From contig NZ_QKYU01000014.1 in NCBI RefSeq assembly GCF_003253705.1, forward strand, positions 62,001 through 126,000: DNA of 64,000 nucleotides, given 5' to 3'. The translations under genes and the position numbers were made by a program. The DNA comes from Humitalea rosea (GTDB lineage Bacteria; Pseudomonadota; Alphaproteobacteria; Acetobacterales; Acetobacteraceae). Positions 36,846 through 45,768 of this stretch are shown here, piece after piece; the first letter of the stretch is position 1, and each line of letters starts with the position of its first letter. The notes under the pieces were generated by a model. That model was not told the origin of the DNA, ran no database searches, and saw only the letters and a list, made by a program, of their open reading frames with translations.

Positions 36846-36947
36846 TCAGTGGACCGTTTGCGGGTATGGATCAATGGGTCTCGACCATCGGCCCTGTTTC
36901 GAATTCGATGGGGCTCGATAGCCCAGGGCTGAATATCCGCAGGCTTG
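36846..36947 (-). pseudogene. IS3-family transposase OrfB, decayed 3' end
   Basis: On the minus strand YSALGYRAP in one frame and SPIEFETGPMVETH in the next, then PYPQTVH and a stop in the first frame, reconstruct the usual IS3 OrfB end (HSALGY..SP..FE..). At least two frameshifts separate the pieces. A TGAACCGGGACAACGTT element-end-like sequence follows the stop (36845-36829). Only about 34 codons remain. It sits 50 bp upstream of cas3. Confidence 0.65.
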
Positions 36948-37190
36948 GTTGTGGCGAAGAGTTGTCGGGCAGACGTCGCCAAGCGTCACGCGATGGTGGA
37001 TGCCGATGGGCGCGGCCTGGTGCTGCACGCCCATCCGGCGTCGATCCAGGACCGCGATGGCGCACCGCCTTTGCTGCGTGCCTCACGCCGTCGCTGGGCC
37101 TTCGTCGAACTCTGCCTTACCGACAGCGGCTACGCCGGGGAGCGTGTCGCCAAGGCCAGCCGCATCCGTGTCGGGATCGTCCGCAAGCGG
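36948..37190 (+). pseudogene. IS5-family transposase, internal fragment
   Basis: The plus-strand frame from about 36975 reads AKRHAMVDADGRGLVLHAHP, then ASIQDRDGAPPLLRASRRR and TDSGYAGERVAKASRI, the middle of IS5-family DDE transposases (second catalytic Asp region, DSGYAG). The N-terminal DDE domain and the C-terminal RRWVVERT/FAWL part are missing; after about 37190 the frame runs into sequence beside the tRNA. It abuts the IS3 remnant directly, so one element probably truncated the other. Confidence 0.75.
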
Positions 37191-37229
37191 CGGATCGCAC
37201 GCCAAAACACTGATTTATCTGAGGAAACT

Positions 37230-37306
37230 TGGTAGCGGCGGGCGGACTTGAACCGCCGACCCCGGCATTATGAGTGCCGTGCTCTAACCAGCTGAGCTAC
37301 ACCGCC
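37230..37306 (-). tRNA. tRNA-Met (anticodon CAT)
   Basis: 77 nt including the encoded CCA. GGCGGTG acceptor arm pairs with CGCCGCT (G-U closing pair), D-arm AGCTCAGCTGGTTAGAGC, anticodon stem-loop CGGCA-CTCATAA-TGCCG, T-arm GGCGG-TTCAAGT-CCGCC. The stem lacks the three G-C pairs of the initiator, so it is an elongator-type CAT tRNA; an Ile (lysidine) identity cannot be ruled out. Its 3' end faces the IS fragments and the CRISPR island, the usual orientation of island integration sites. Confidence 0.95.
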
Positions 37307-37350
37307 ACACCGGCCCGGTCGGAACCGGACGGGAAACTTGGTTGCCGCGC

Positions 37351-38457
37351 TTAGGCCGCCACTCGCGTCGTGTCAACGCGCGCGCGTCCCTTGATGAACC
37401 CGCCACAGAGCAAGCGCCCCTCGGCATCATACAAAACCATGGCCTGCCCGGGGGCCGCGACCGCCGGGTTGCCCGGCACCAGCCGCAGCAGACCCAGCTC
37501 CGGATCCCAGGACGCAATGGCGGGCTGGGGCAGTTCCCGGGCGCGAAGCTTGGCAAAACAGGCGAACGCCCCGACGGGCGGCGCGATCAGCCAGTTCACC
37601 TCGCCGGCCATCACCTCATCGGTCGTGGTGGCCGCACGGGGGGCGACGATGATGCGGCGGGTGGTGGACTCCACACCGGTCACAAACAGGCGCTCCTGCC
37701 CGTCCCTGGAGGCCATGCCGAGGCCGCGGGACTGCCCCACGGTGTAGCGCGCGATGCCGGCATGGGTGCCGAGCACCCGGCCATCGGCATGCACGATCTC
37801 CCCCGGCTCTGCCGCATCCGGCCGCAGCTTGGCGACCAGGTCGCTGTAGCGCCCCTCCGGCACGAAGCAGATGTCCTGGCTGTCCGGCTTTTGGGCCACG
37901 GCCAGACCCAGGCGCTCGGCCATGGCACGGACGGCGGTCTTGTCGGGCATGTCGCCGAGCGGAAACCGCACCTGATCGAGCTGCGCCTGGGTGGTGGCGA
38001 ACAGGAAATAAGACTGGTCGCGCGCCACATCGGCGGCCATGTGCAGTTCGGCGCCGTCGGGCCCTTCCACGCGGCGGGCGTAGTGGCCGGTGGCCAGCGC
38101 CTCGCAGCCGAGGTCGCGGGCGAGCCCGGCCAGATCCTGGAACTTCACGGACTGGTTGCAGCGGACGCAGGGGATCGGGGTTTCGCCGCGGGCGTAGCTG
38201 TCGGCGAAATCGGCGATCACCGCCTCGCGGAACCGGGCCTCGCGGTCGAGCACGTAATGCGGGATGCCGATGGTGTCGGCGACCATGCGGGCGTCATGGA
38301 TGTCCTGGCCGGCGCAGCAGGCGCCCTTCTTGGCCGTGGCCGCGCCGTGGTCATAGAGCTGCAAGGTCGCACCCACGACCTCGTGCCCCGCCTCATGCAG
38401 CATCGCCGCGACGACGCTGCTGTCCACGCCCCCGGACATGGCGACCAGAATGCGCAT
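37351..38457 (-). CDS. mnmA: tRNA-specific 2-thiouridylase MnmA
   Basis: 368 residues. Installs sulfur at U34 of tRNA-Glu, -Gln and -Lys. PP-loop MSGGVDSS (7-14), the catalytic nucleophile Cys in IPCVRCNQ (near 100) and the second Cys in QDICFVPEGRY (near 197) are visible. Sulfur must come from a cysteine desulfurase, which the operon supplies twice. The start overlaps the tenA stop (TGATG), so they are coupled. Confidence 0.96.
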   Translation of the reverse strand: MRILVAMSGGVDSSVVAAMLHEAGHEVVGATLQLYDHGAATAKKGACCAGQDIHDARMVADTIGIPHYVLDREARFREAVIADFADSYARGETPIPCVRCNQSVKFQDLAGLARDLGCEALATGHYARRVEGPDGAELHMAADVARDQSYFLFATTQAQLDQVRFPLGDMPDKTAVRAMAERLGLAVAQKPDSQDICFVPEGRYSDLVAKLRPDAAEPGEIVHADGRVLGTHAGIARYTVGQSRGLGMASRDGQERLFVTGVESTTRRIIVAPRAATTTDEVMAGEVNWLIAPPVGAFACFAKLRARELPQPAIASWDPELGLLRLVPGNPAVAAPGQAMVLYDAEGRLLCGGFIKGRARVDTTRVAA

Positions 38458-39131
38458 CAGCTTGCGTCCAGCCCCATCTGCCAGAAATCCGTCTCCAGCC
38501 GTGCCGCCTCGGCAAACCCACGCGCGAGGGCGGGGAAGCGCGCATCGCCGCCATGGCTCACGCCCAGGCTGTCCAGCCGCGCCGCGGCGGCGCGGGCCAG
38601 GGACTGGTAGCCTTCGCCCGCATACATCGCGATCCAGGACTCATAGGGGTTGTTGGCCCGCGACCGGGAGGGATGCGCCTCGATCTTCAGGGCGATCTCG
38701 CCATAGCCGATGGTGCAGGGGGCCAGCGCCACTTCCAGGTCCAGGATATCTCCGGCCATGCCGCGATCCAGCACCCAGCGGGTGTAGCAGACGGTCTGCG
38801 CGGCCTCGGGCGTCGCCACGACGGCGGCCTCGTCCAGGCCCCATTCGGCGCAATACTTCAGATGCAGCTTGGTCTCGTCCAGGATCGCCAGCACGGCGGC
38901 GGCCTTGTCGCGCATCGCGCCCAGGCTCTCGGCCTTGAACACGCCGAGCGCCTTGGCGCGGGCGAACTGGATCAGGAACAAATAATCCTGCACCAGATAA
39001 TGCTGGAAGGCGGGCAGCGGCAGGGTGCCATCCGCCAGTCCCTGAACGAAGGGGTGCCAGCAATAGGCCTCCCAGGCCGGGGCGGCGGCGCGCAGGCGCC
39101 GGAACAGCCCGCCCTCGGTCCCATAGTCCAT
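38457..39131 (-). CDS. tenA: TenA-family aminopyrimidine aminohydrolase/thiaminase II
   Basis: 224 residues, all-helical heme-oxygenase-like fold. Hydrolyses aminopyrimidines to salvage the thiamin pyrimidine moiety. Conserved elements: HPFVQGLADGTLP and QHYLVQDYLFL near the N-terminus, the catalytic Cys in ALAPCTIGYGEIA (about 139), and Glu in ARLETDFWQMGL at the C-terminus. It lies between ferredoxin and mnmA, unlike the usual thi operon setting. The ferredoxin gene overlaps by one base. Confidence 0.93.
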   Translation of the reverse strand: MDYGTEGGLFRRLRAAAPAWEAYCWHPFVQGLADGTLPLPAFQHYLVQDYLFLIQFARAKALGVFKAESLGAMRDKAAAVLAILDETKLHLKYCAEWGLDEAAVVATPEAAQTVCYTRWVLDRGMAGDILDLEVALAPCTIGYGEIALKIEAHPSRSRANNPYESWIAMYAGEGYQSLARAAAARLDSLGVSHGGDARFPALARGFAEAARLETDFWQMGLDAS

Positions 39132-39457
39132 CAGCCGGCGTTCCGCGTGCCCGCCGGCAGCTTCACGACCAACCCGTCCAGCGCCTCGGTCATGATAAGC
39201 TGGCAGCCCAGGCGGCTGGTTTCCTGAAGGTCGAAGGCCAGGTCCAGCATATCCTCCTCATCCTCGGTCGGCTTGACCAGGCGGGGGAACCAGGGGCTGT
39301 CCACGATCACATGGCAGGTCGAACAGGCCAAAGAGCCCTCGCACGCACCCTCGATATCCACACCATGCCGATGCGCGATCTCCAGCACCGAAAGGCCGAG
39401 GGGGGCCTCGACCTCCCGCCGCGTTCCATCGCGCTCAATGAACGTCATCTTCGGCAT
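39131..39457 (-). CDS. fdx: 2Fe-2S ferredoxin (Isc/adrenodoxin type)
   Basis: 108 residues from the ATG at 39457, five bases after GGAG; a GTG at 39463 is the alternative start. The four cluster cysteines follow the Isc/adrenodoxin pattern: [12 protein letters not shown] (three) and LGCQL (fourth). The acidic [10 protein letters not shown] helix is typical. In isc operons such ferredoxins supply electrons for Fe-S cluster assembly. It begins two bases after the cysteine desulfurase stop. Confidence 0.93.
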   Translation of the reverse strand: MPKMTFIERDGTRREVEAPLGLSVLEIAHRHGVDIEGACEGSLACSTCHVIVDSPWFPRLVKPTEDEEDMLDLAFDLQETSRLGCQLIMTEALDGLVVKLPAGTRNAG

Positions 39458-39459
39458 GA

Positions 39460-40656
39460 TCACTCCGCGGACACTAGTGGGGCTGCGTGGGGGGTGGTGG
39501 TCGCGATCCAGGCGGCGCCAAGCATAGCCGCCGCGCGATCCGCATCGGCCGGCGAGGTAAAACGCCCGAACCCGATCCGCAAGGTTTTCCGTGCGGCGTC
39601 TTCAGGCAGGCCGATGGCGCGCAGGACGTAGGAGGGCTCGATCGCGGCCGAGGAACAGGCCGAGCCGGTGGAGACACAGACCCCCGGGGCCGCCGCCATG
39701 ATGGCCTGGGCCGAGGTATCGCCCGGAAATGTCACGTTGAGATTGCCCGAGACCCGCTGCGCGGCATGGCCGTTCACGACAAGGTCAGGCACAAGGACGC
39801 GGAGCTTTTGCAGGAATCGGTCCCGCTGCCCGGCGATCCGGCCCGCGTCGAGCCGGCCCTCGGCGGCGGCGATCCGCGCGGCGGTGCCAAAGCCGACGAC
39901 CAGCGGCGCGGGCAGCGTGCCCGAGCGCAGCCCCCGCTCCTGCCCACCACCGGAGAACAGCGGCGCCAGCCGGACGCGCGGGCGGCGGCGGACGTACAGC
40001 GCCCCAATCCCCTTCGGCCCATACAGCTTGTGGCCGGAGAGCGAGAGCAGATCGATGCCGATGCCCACATCCAGCGGAATGCGCCCCGAGGCCTGGGCCG
40101 CATCGGTGTGGAACAGCGCCCCCGCCTCCCGCGCCAGGGCCGCGAGGGTCGCCAGATCCTGGGTGACGCCGATCTCATTGTTCACGGCCATCACGCTGAC
40201 CAGCAGCGTCGGCACCGCCAGCGCCTCGCGCAGCGCCTCCGGGTCCAGCAGCCCATCCGCGCCGACCGGCAGGATGACCGGCTCGAACCCCTCCGCGGCA
40301 AGGTCGCGGACGCTTTCCAGCACGCATTTATGCTCGGTCGCGACGGTGATGATCCGCCGGCGCTCGCTGCCCTGGCCGGCGGCGAAGCGGGCCGCGCCCT
40401 TGATGGCGATGTTGTTGGCCTCGGTGGCGCCGGAGGTCAGCACGATCTCCCGCGCCTCGGCCCCGATCAAGGCGGCGATCTCCGCGCGGGCGGTCTCGAT
40501 CGCTTCCTCGGCGGCACGGCCCATGGCGTGCTCGATGCTGTGGGGATTGGCGAAATTCTCCTCCCACCAGGGCCGCATCGCCGCGAGGACCCGTGGGTCC
40601 AGCGGCGTGGTCGCGTGGTTGTCGAGGTAGATCGGGCGGTTGGCTGTCGCGGACAT
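39460..40656 (-). CDS. iscS: Cysteine desulfurase (IscS-type)
   Basis: 398 residues from the ATG at 40656; the longer frame to 40896 is read-through inside the upstream gene. PLP enzyme: opening [27 protein letters not shown] lysine in [14 protein letters not shown] (near 200), and the persulfide Cys in [15 protein letters not shown] (near 328). It delivers sulfur for Fe-S clusters and tRNA thiolation. It is flanked by a second desulfurase (19 bp upstream) and ferredoxin. Confidence 0.93.
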   Translation of the reverse strand: MSATANRPIYLDNHATTPLDPRVLAAMRPWWEENFANPHSIEHAMGRAAEEAIETARAEIAALIGAEAREIVLTSGATEANNIAIKGAARFAAGQGSERRRIITVATEHKCVLESVRDLAAEGFEPVILPVGADGLLDPEALREALAVPTLLVSVMAVNNEIGVTQDLATLAALAREAGALFHTDAAQASGRIPLDVGIGIDLLSLSGHKLYGPKGIGALYVRRRPRVRLAPLFSGGGQERGLRSGTLPAPLVVGFGTAARIAAAEGRLDAGRIAGQRDRFLQKLRVLVPDLVVNGHAAQRVSGNLNVTFPGDTSAQAIMAAAPGVCVSTGSACSSAAIEPSYVLRAIGLPEDAARKTLRIGFGRFTSPADADRAAAMLGAAWIATTTPHAAPLVSAE

Positions 40657-40675
40657 GCGCCCAATGTGGCGCGGA

Positions 40676-41806
40676 TCAGCCCCCGGTTGAAGGACCGGCA
40701 ACGGGGGCCAGCCTTGCGCCGACGCGGGCCAGGGCGGCGAGGAAGCGGGGCGCCACATCCTCCGGCGCATCCCAGGGCAGGCTGACGCGGATCGCGTGGC
40801 CCGCTGCCTCACCGAGGCCCATGGCGGTGAGCACATGGCTGCGCGTGACCTTGCCAGAGGAACAGGCGGAGCCGGCCGAGACCCGCACGCCCTCAAGGTC
40901 CAACGCGATGACCAGCGTCTCGGCCGGCATCCGGGGGAAGATCAGGCTGGTGGTATTGGGCAGGCGCGGCGCCCCCTGCCCCGCGACCGAGAGGCCCGCG
41001 CCGGCCTCGATGGCATCGCGCAGGCGGCCGAGGCGGGCGGCGTCCTGCGGCCGGGCGGCGGCGGCGGCGGCCCCCATGCCGGCGATCGCGGGCAGCGCCT
41101 CCGTCCCCCCACGCCGGCCGCGCTCCTGCCCGCCACCTGCCAGCAGCGGTGCCAGGGTCAGACCGGGCCGGAGCAGCAGCGCCCCGGCGCCCTTGGGCCC
41201 GCCGAGCTTATGGCCCGAGAGCGCCATGGTATCGGCGCCCAGGCCTGCGAAATCCAACGCCATGCGCCCCGCTGCCTGGACCGCGTCGATATGCAACAAG
41301 GCGCCGTGGCGGCGGCATAGGGCGGCGATCTCGGACAGGGGGTGCAGCACCCCGGTCTCATTATTGGCCGCCATGACACAAACCAGCGCCAAGTCAGAAC
41401 AGGTGAGCAACGTATCGAGCGCCGCCAGATCCAGCCTGCCGTCGGCCAATACGGGGATGGGGGTGGCACCGGGGGTGGCGGCCAGGACGGCGGGATGCTC
41501 GGTCGCCCCCACCAACACCGCCCGGCCGGGCGCGAGCGCGTGGATGGCGGCGGCATTCGCTTCGGTGCCGCCCGCGGTCAGCACGACATCCTGGGCGCGG
41601 GCGCCAAAGGCATTGGCGATCTGGCTCCGGGCCGTCTCCAGCACCCGCCGCGCCGCTCGCCCATCGGCATGGACCGAGGAAGGGTTGCCGCGCAGATCGA
41701 GCGCCACGAGCACGGCCGCGCGTGCCTCCGGCCGCAACGGTTCTGTGGCATTCGCATCCAGGTAGAGGTCGTCGCTCACCGCATGGCTCCGGATCACTGC
41801 AGCCAC
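40676..41806 (-). CDS. Cysteine desulfurase family protein (second copy)
   Basis: 376 residues. Same fold and order as its neighbour but diverged: LYLDANATEPLRPEAR, GATEHPAVLAA, lysine in ALSGHKLGGPKGAG and Cys in VSAGSACSSGKVTRS are intact. First gene of the minus-strand operon. ATG at 41806 is used; a GTG at 41779, nearer the family start (VSDDLYLDANAT), is an alternative. A paralogous desulfurase pair ahead of ferredoxin is common in Rhodospirillales, where one may serve Fe-S assembly and the other tRNA thiolation. The partition is inference. Confidence 0.9.
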   Translation of the reverse strand: MAAVIRSHAVSDDLYLDANATEPLRPEARAAVLVALDLRGNPSSVHADGRAARRVLETARSQIANAFGARAQDVVLTAGGTEANAAAIHALAPGRAVLVGATEHPAVLAATPGATPIPVLADGRLDLAALDTLLTCSDLALVCVMAANNETGVLHPLSEIAALCRRHGALLHIDAVQAAGRMALDFAGLGADTMALSGHKLGGPKGAGALLLRPGLTLAPLLAGGGQERGRRGGTEALPAIAGMGAAAAAARPQDAARLGRLRDAIEAGAGLSVAGQGAPRLPNTTSLIFPRMPAETLVIALDLEGVRVSAGSACSSGKVTRSHVLTAMGLGEAAGHAIRVSLPWDAPEDVAPRFLAALARVGARLAPVAGPSTGG

Positions 41807-42131
41807 GCCGGCATGGGCCTATGCGCTAAGGGCTTGCCAGCCATGCAACTTCATTGCAGGCGCAGTGATTCTGGTAGGATTCGTCGTCCCGCATCTGTAT
41901 ATCCGTCCAACCCTGGGAAACGGGAACCTTTCCCGGGGAAGCCACGAACGACCGGTACATGACGGGAGATGCGTCGCGTCTCCATCGACAGGGTATTGTT
42001 CCTCGGCGGGGCCGTCAACGACAGCCCCCGAGACCTCCCCTATCGCCGTCGGTCCGCTGCGTGCGCTGGCCTGGTTTCCCGAATGGATGCCGGCGGCCCC
42101 ACGCCGGCACCCCAAGCGGATGCGAAGAACG
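41807..42131. other. Divergent intergenic region
   Basis: 325 bp between the desulfurase operon (minus) and the hydrolase (plus). It holds the promoters of both. Structures seen: TGCAA-cttca-TTGCA at 41844-41858 near the operon start, and a hairpin at 41911-41937 (GGGAAA/TTTCCC arms, extended by CCC/GGG across a bulge). No coding frame is convincing. Confidence 0.6.
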
Positions 42132-42800
42132 ATGCCTGAAGTTATGTTCGCCGGCCCCGATGGGCGGCTCGAGGGCCGCTACCACCATGCGGGTAAGCCG
42201 GGCGCGCCCGTCGCGCTGGTGCTGCACCCCCACCCGCTGCATGGCGGCACCATGAACAACCGTGTCACCCACGCGCTGTTCGAGCGCTACAAGGCGATGG
42301 GCTTCTCCACGCTGCGCTTCAATTTTCGGGGCGTCGGGCGGAGCCAGGGTCGCTATGATGGCGGCATCGGCGAGATCTCCGACGCGGCATCGGCGCTGGA
42401 CTTCCTGCAGGCGGTGAACCCGGGCGCCTCCATGCTCTGGGTCGCGGGCTATTCCTTCGGTGCCTATGTCGGGATGCAGTTGCTGATGCGGCGGCCGGAA
42501 ATGGGCGGCTTCGTCTCCATCTCCGCCCCCGCCAGCCACTACGACTTCGGCTTCCTCGCCCCCTGCCCGTGCAGCGGGCTGATCCTGCATGGCGCGGATG
42601 ACGAGCTGGTGCCAGAGCCTTCGGTGAAGAAGCTCGTGGACAAGCTGAACACCCAGAAGGGCGTGAAGATCGACTACCGCGTGATGGCCGGGGCCGGACA
42701 TGTCTATACGCCGGAGCAGACCGTGCAGGTCGCCAATGCGGCCGAAGACCATGTCATGAGCATCCTCAACCGCTCGCGCATGGCCCTCGCCGCCGACTGA
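42132..42800 (+). CDS. Alpha/beta hydrolase, dienelactone-hydrolase-like (COG2945 type)
   Basis: 222 residues from the ATG at 42132; an ATG four codons upstream (42120) is also possible. Alpha/beta hydrolase fold: VALVLHPHPLHGGTMNN (oxyanion strand), FNFRGVGRSQG, nucleophile elbow VAGYSFGAYVG (Ser near 117), acid in HGADDELVPEP and the late His in GAGHVYT. Such proteins occur beside isc/iscS genes in many alphaproteobacteria; substrate unknown. Converges with anmK over a hairpin terminator. Confidence 0.88.
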   Translation: MPEVMFAGPDGRLEGRYHHAGKPGAPVALVLHPHPLHGGTMNNRVTHALFERYKAMGFSTLRFNFRGVGRSQGRYDGGIGEISDAASALDFLQAVNPGASMLWVAGYSFGAYVGMQLLMRRPEMGGFVSISAPASHYDFGFLAPCPCSGLILHGADDELVPEPSVKKLVDKLNTQKGVKIDYRVMAGAGHVYTPEQTVQVANAAEDHVMSILNRSRMALAAD

Positions 42801-42806
42801 TCCACG

Positions 42807-42838
42807 GCCCCCGCCGCCCAATACGTGGCGGCGGGGGC
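42807..42838. terminator. Bidirectional hairpin terminator
   Basis: GCCCCCGCCGCC / GGCGGCGGGGGC: perfect 12-bp stem with an 8-base loop, between two convergent genes. It lacks a clear T-run, so it may be only a transcript-end hairpin. Confidence 0.7.
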
Positions 42839-42852
42839 ATGTGACTTCCCCG

Positions 42853-43938
42853 CTACAGCAGGGACCCCACCAGCCGCCCGCCGGTGATCGGCCGTGGCGC
42901 CCCGGTGGTTGACGGGTAGGTCAGCGGCAGTCCACGTGCGACCCGCGCCGCGAGGAAGCCGAACGCCTGCGCCTCCAGCGCATCCCCATCCCAACCAGCG
43001 ACCTCCACCGGCCGCAGCGGCGCCTCCAGCGCCCCCTGCAAGGCACGCATCAGCCCGGGATTGCGCCGCCCGCCGCCCGCCACCAGCCATTGCAGTGGTG
43101 GCTCGGGGAAGTGGCGCGCCGCCGCCGCGACGGCACAGGCGCAGAAGGCCGCCAAGGTCGCGGCCCCGTCGGCCGGTGAGAGCGCGCCCGCCCCGGCCTC
43201 ACGCAAGGCGCGGTCGAAGTCGAGACGGTCGAGGCTTTTGGGCGGCGGCGCCGCCAGATAGGGGTGCGCCAGCATCCGCCCCAGCACCGCGCCATCGGGC
43301 TGCCCGGCCAGGGTCAGGTGTCCATCGCGGTCGTAATCCGCGCCGATCGAGCGCCGCGCCCAATCATCCAGCGGGCCATTTGCCGGGCCGGTATCGAAGG
43401 CCAGCAAATCCCCGCCCGGCCCGATCCAGGTGACATTGCCGACCCCGCCGAGGTTGAGGATCGCCAGGGGCTTGGGCAGCGGCGCGGCGAGGGCGGCGTG
43501 GAACACCGGCACCAGCGGCGCGCCCTGCCCGCCGGCCGCGACATCCGCGCTGCGGAAGTCCCAGGCCACGGTCATGCCGCAGCGCTTGGCCAGGGTCGCG
43601 GCGTCACCGATCTGCCAGGTCCGCGGCGCGGCGCCGCCAGGGGCGTGCAGGATCGTCTGGCCATGGAAGCCCACCACATCGGCGTCCAGGCCGATCGCCG
43701 CCACGGCCTCGGCATGGCGAGCGGTCAGCCGCGCCTCGCAATGGCGCAGGAAGGGGTCATCGGGCGAGAGTTCGGGAGCGCGGTCCAGCAACAGTCGCAG
43801 ATCGCGCCGCAGGGCCGGGTCGTAAGGCAAGGTCACGGCCGGGCCGAGGCGCGAGATATGCTCGCCATCCGTCTCCACATAGGCCGCATCGACGCCATCG
43901 AGCGAGGTGCCGCTCATCAGCCCGATCGTCCGCAGCAT
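42853..43938 (-). CDS. anmK: Anhydro-N-acetylmuramic acid kinase
   Basis: 361 residues from the ATG at 43938, which gives the family N-terminus TIGLMSGTSLDGVDAAYVET; the frame opens further to 44007 without similarity. Phosphorylates and opens 1,6-anhydroMurNAc during cell-wall recycling. Sugar-kinase (ASKHA) fold motifs: MSGTSLDG (phosphate 1), NLGGVGNVTW, DTGPAN (catalytic Asp), WLVAGGGRRNPGLM. A stand-alone gene, divergent from the CheZ-like gene. Confidence 0.94.
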   Translation of the reverse strand: MLRTIGLMSGTSLDGVDAAYVETDGEHISRLGPAVTLPYDPALRRDLRLLLDRAPELSPDDPFLRHCEARLTARHAEAVAAIGLDADVVGFHGQTILHAPGGAAPRTWQIGDAATLAKRCGMTVAWDFRSADVAAGGQGAPLVPVFHAALAAPLPKPLAILNLGGVGNVTWIGPGGDLLAFDTGPANGPLDDWARRSIGADYDRDGHLTLAGQPDGAVLGRMLAHPYLAAPPPKSLDRLDFDRALREAGAGALSPADGAATLAAFCACAVAAAARHFPEPPLQWLVAGGGRRNPGLMRALQGALEAPLRPVEVAGWDGDALEAQAFGFLAARVARGLPLTYPSTTGAPRPITGGRLVGSLL

Positions 43939-44145
43939 CACGGCACCTGGGGAGGCCAAGCGTCCCGTCACGACATTCGCCCCACCGTCCATCCGCGACT
44001 CCACCAAGGCGACGCCTGTCAGCCCGGCATGGTGACGCCTCGCACCGCCGGTGCAAGCATTCCGTCACATGAGGCGGATTCGGCAAGAGTCCCTTCACCC
44101 CCCCCGTGGCAAAGCCTCCGCGATCCGCATGACACTGGAGGCCCT

Positions 44146-44748
44146 GTGACGCCACCCCCCGCCGAGCCGCCGTCCATGCCGCAGGCGGAGCTGGCGGCCC
44201 AGTTCGCCGATCTGCGCGGCTTCATCGACCGCCGCATCGCGGAGTTGAGCGCCGAGGTCCATGCCAGCGTCCAACTGGCCGACATGACGGAGGAAAAGCT
44301 CTCGGCCGAGCTGCAATCGGTGCAGCAGCAGATCGCCCGCCTGGTGACGGCGCCCAGCGCCAGCACCCGCAACAGCGGGCTGGAGCTGGAAGCCGTGGTC
44401 CAGGCCACCGAGACCGCCGCCAATACGATCATGGAAGCGGCCGAGGCGATCCAGGACTGGATCGCCGATGGGCAGAAGGACACCGCCTCGATCCAGACGC
44501 TTTCAGCCAAGGTCAATTCGATCTTCGAGGCCTGCAGCTTCCAGGACATCACCAGCCAGCGCATCCGCCGCGCGATCCAGCACCTGCAACAGGTGGAGAC
44601 GATGCTGGACGGCATCCTGCCCGGCGGCGGCGCAACCGACAAAGCCCATAGGATGGAGATCGCGACCTCCATGCACACCGTCGCCGCCCCTGCTCTGGCC
44701 GGGCGGGACCTGGCGCAGGATGATATCGATGCGATGCTGAACATGTAG
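44146..44748 (+). CDS. CheZ-like chemotaxis protein phosphatase family protein
   Basis: 200 residues from the GTG at 44146 (GGAG five bases upstream). No signal or membrane segment; mostly helical. The motif FEACSFQDITSQRIRRAI (about 127-144) matches the CheZ active-site helix (DFQDLTGQ, with catalytic Gln), and the C-terminal DLAQDDIDAMLNM resembles the CheY-binding tail of CheZ. It probably dephosphorylates a CheY-type protein. No other chemotaxis gene is nearby. An ATG at 44176 is an alternative start. Confidence 0.8.
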   Translation: MTPPPAEPPSMPQAELAAQFADLRGFIDRRIAELSAEVHASVQLADMTEEKLSAELQSVQQQIARLVTAPSASTRNSGLELEAVVQATETAANTIMEAAEAIQDWIADGQKDTASIQTLSAKVNSIFEACSFQDITSQRIRRAIQHLQQVETMLDGILPGGGATDKAHRMEIATSMHTVAAPALAGRDLAQDDIDAMLNM

Positions 44749-44785
44749 GCGCCCAGCGGCGGGGCGCCGCCGGATGGAGGGCCTC

Positions 44786-45526
44786 ATGGACGCAACCCGG
44801 GCAGTGAAGCGGATCGGCATGCTGGTGCCGTCCTCGAACACGGTGGCGGAGCCCGCGACCGCGGCGATGCTCGCGGGGCTGCCGGGTGTCAGCCTGCATG
44901 TCGCCCGCTTCCGGGTGACGCGGCTCGATACCTCGGAGGAAGCGCTGGCGCAGTTCCGGCTCGCTCCACTGCTGGCCGCGGCGGATCTGCTGATGGACGC
45001 GCATATGGATGCGATCTGCCTGAATGCGACCTCCTCCTGCTACACCGGCATGCAGAACGATCGCGCGCTGGTGGCCGCGTTCGCGGCGCGGGGCATCGCC
45101 GCGGATACGCCGATGCTGGCGCTGTTCGACCTGCTGCGCGCGATGGGGGCCAGCCGCATCGGGTTGGTGACGCCCTTCCTGCATGACGTCCAGGCGGCGA
45201 CCATCCGGATCCTTGGCGAAGAGGGCTTCGAAACCGTCGCCGAGCGCCATCTGAACGACCCCGGCAATTTCAGCTTCGCCCGCTTTACCGAGGACGCAGT
45301 CGCCACCCTGGTCCGGGAAGTGGCGGCGAGCCCTGGCGTGCAGGCGGTGGCGGTGATTTCCACCAACCTGCGTGGCGCACGCCCGGCGGCGATGGTGGAG
45401 GCGGAAACCGGCATCCCGGTGCTTGATACGGTTGCGACGGCGCTTTGGGGCGCGCTGCGGCGGGCCGGTGTCGCACCCTCGGGCGTGAGGGGTTGGGGAC
45501 GGATGTTCCAGGTGCCGCCGACCTAG
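44786..45526 (+). CDS. Maleate isomerase/Asp-Glu racemase superfamily protein
   Basis: 246 residues from the ATG at 44786 (GGAGG five bases upstream; ATG at 44774 overlaps that site). IGMLVPSSNTVAEP is the signature of maleate cis-trans isomerases and arylmalonate decarboxylases. These use two cysteines. Here the first site reads LNATSSCYTG, with Ala where the usual ACTSG Cys lies, and the second ISTNLRGARP, lacking the Cys of SCTNL. It may therefore be an arylmalonate-like or non-isomerase member. It lies upstream of an ABC importer for a branched-chain-type ligand. Confidence 0.8.
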   Translation: MDATRAVKRIGMLVPSSNTVAEPATAAMLAGLPGVSLHVARFRVTRLDTSEEALAQFRLAPLLAAADLLMDAHMDAICLNATSSCYTGMQNDRALVAAFAARGIAADTPMLALFDLLRAMGASRIGLVTPFLHDVQAATIRILGEEGFETVAERHLNDPGNFSFARFTEDAVATLVREVAASPGVQAVAVISTNLRGARPAAMVEAETGIPVLDTVATALWGALRRAGVAPSGVRGWGRMFQVPPT

Positions 45527-45768
45527 GCCCACGCACCAAAAAAGCGCGTGCGGTCAGGAAAGATCGGGCGTCTCATGCGATGGCGGCCGGTGCCGCCCGA
45601 TTGGCATGACGCTTGCGTAAGCGGTTCCGGGCTGGGTGACGCGTTGACCAGCCGGAACTGCGTCTTGTGGATTTTCTATTTCGAGCCTTAAACTGCCTCC
45701 ACATGTCGTGAATTGCGAATTCCACAAACACAATTCACCACCCCCGCCCGAGCCTGAGGAGAAATCCC

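Noticed and set aside
36830-36870. A second guide target at the cas3 promoter (GTCCAC on the minus strand)
   Set aside because: Only six bases match, no AAG precedes it, and the sequence belongs to the IS3 remnant.
41865-42131. 89-residue N-terminal extension of the alpha/beta hydrolase
   Set aside because: The extension shows no similarity or coding bias and starts within the divergent promoter region; the ATG at 42132 opens directly onto the family fold.
45527-45768. Promoter for the liv-type operon (TTGTGG...TAAACT around 45663-45692)
   Set aside because: The hexamers match poorly and no conserved operator is visible, so it was not listed.
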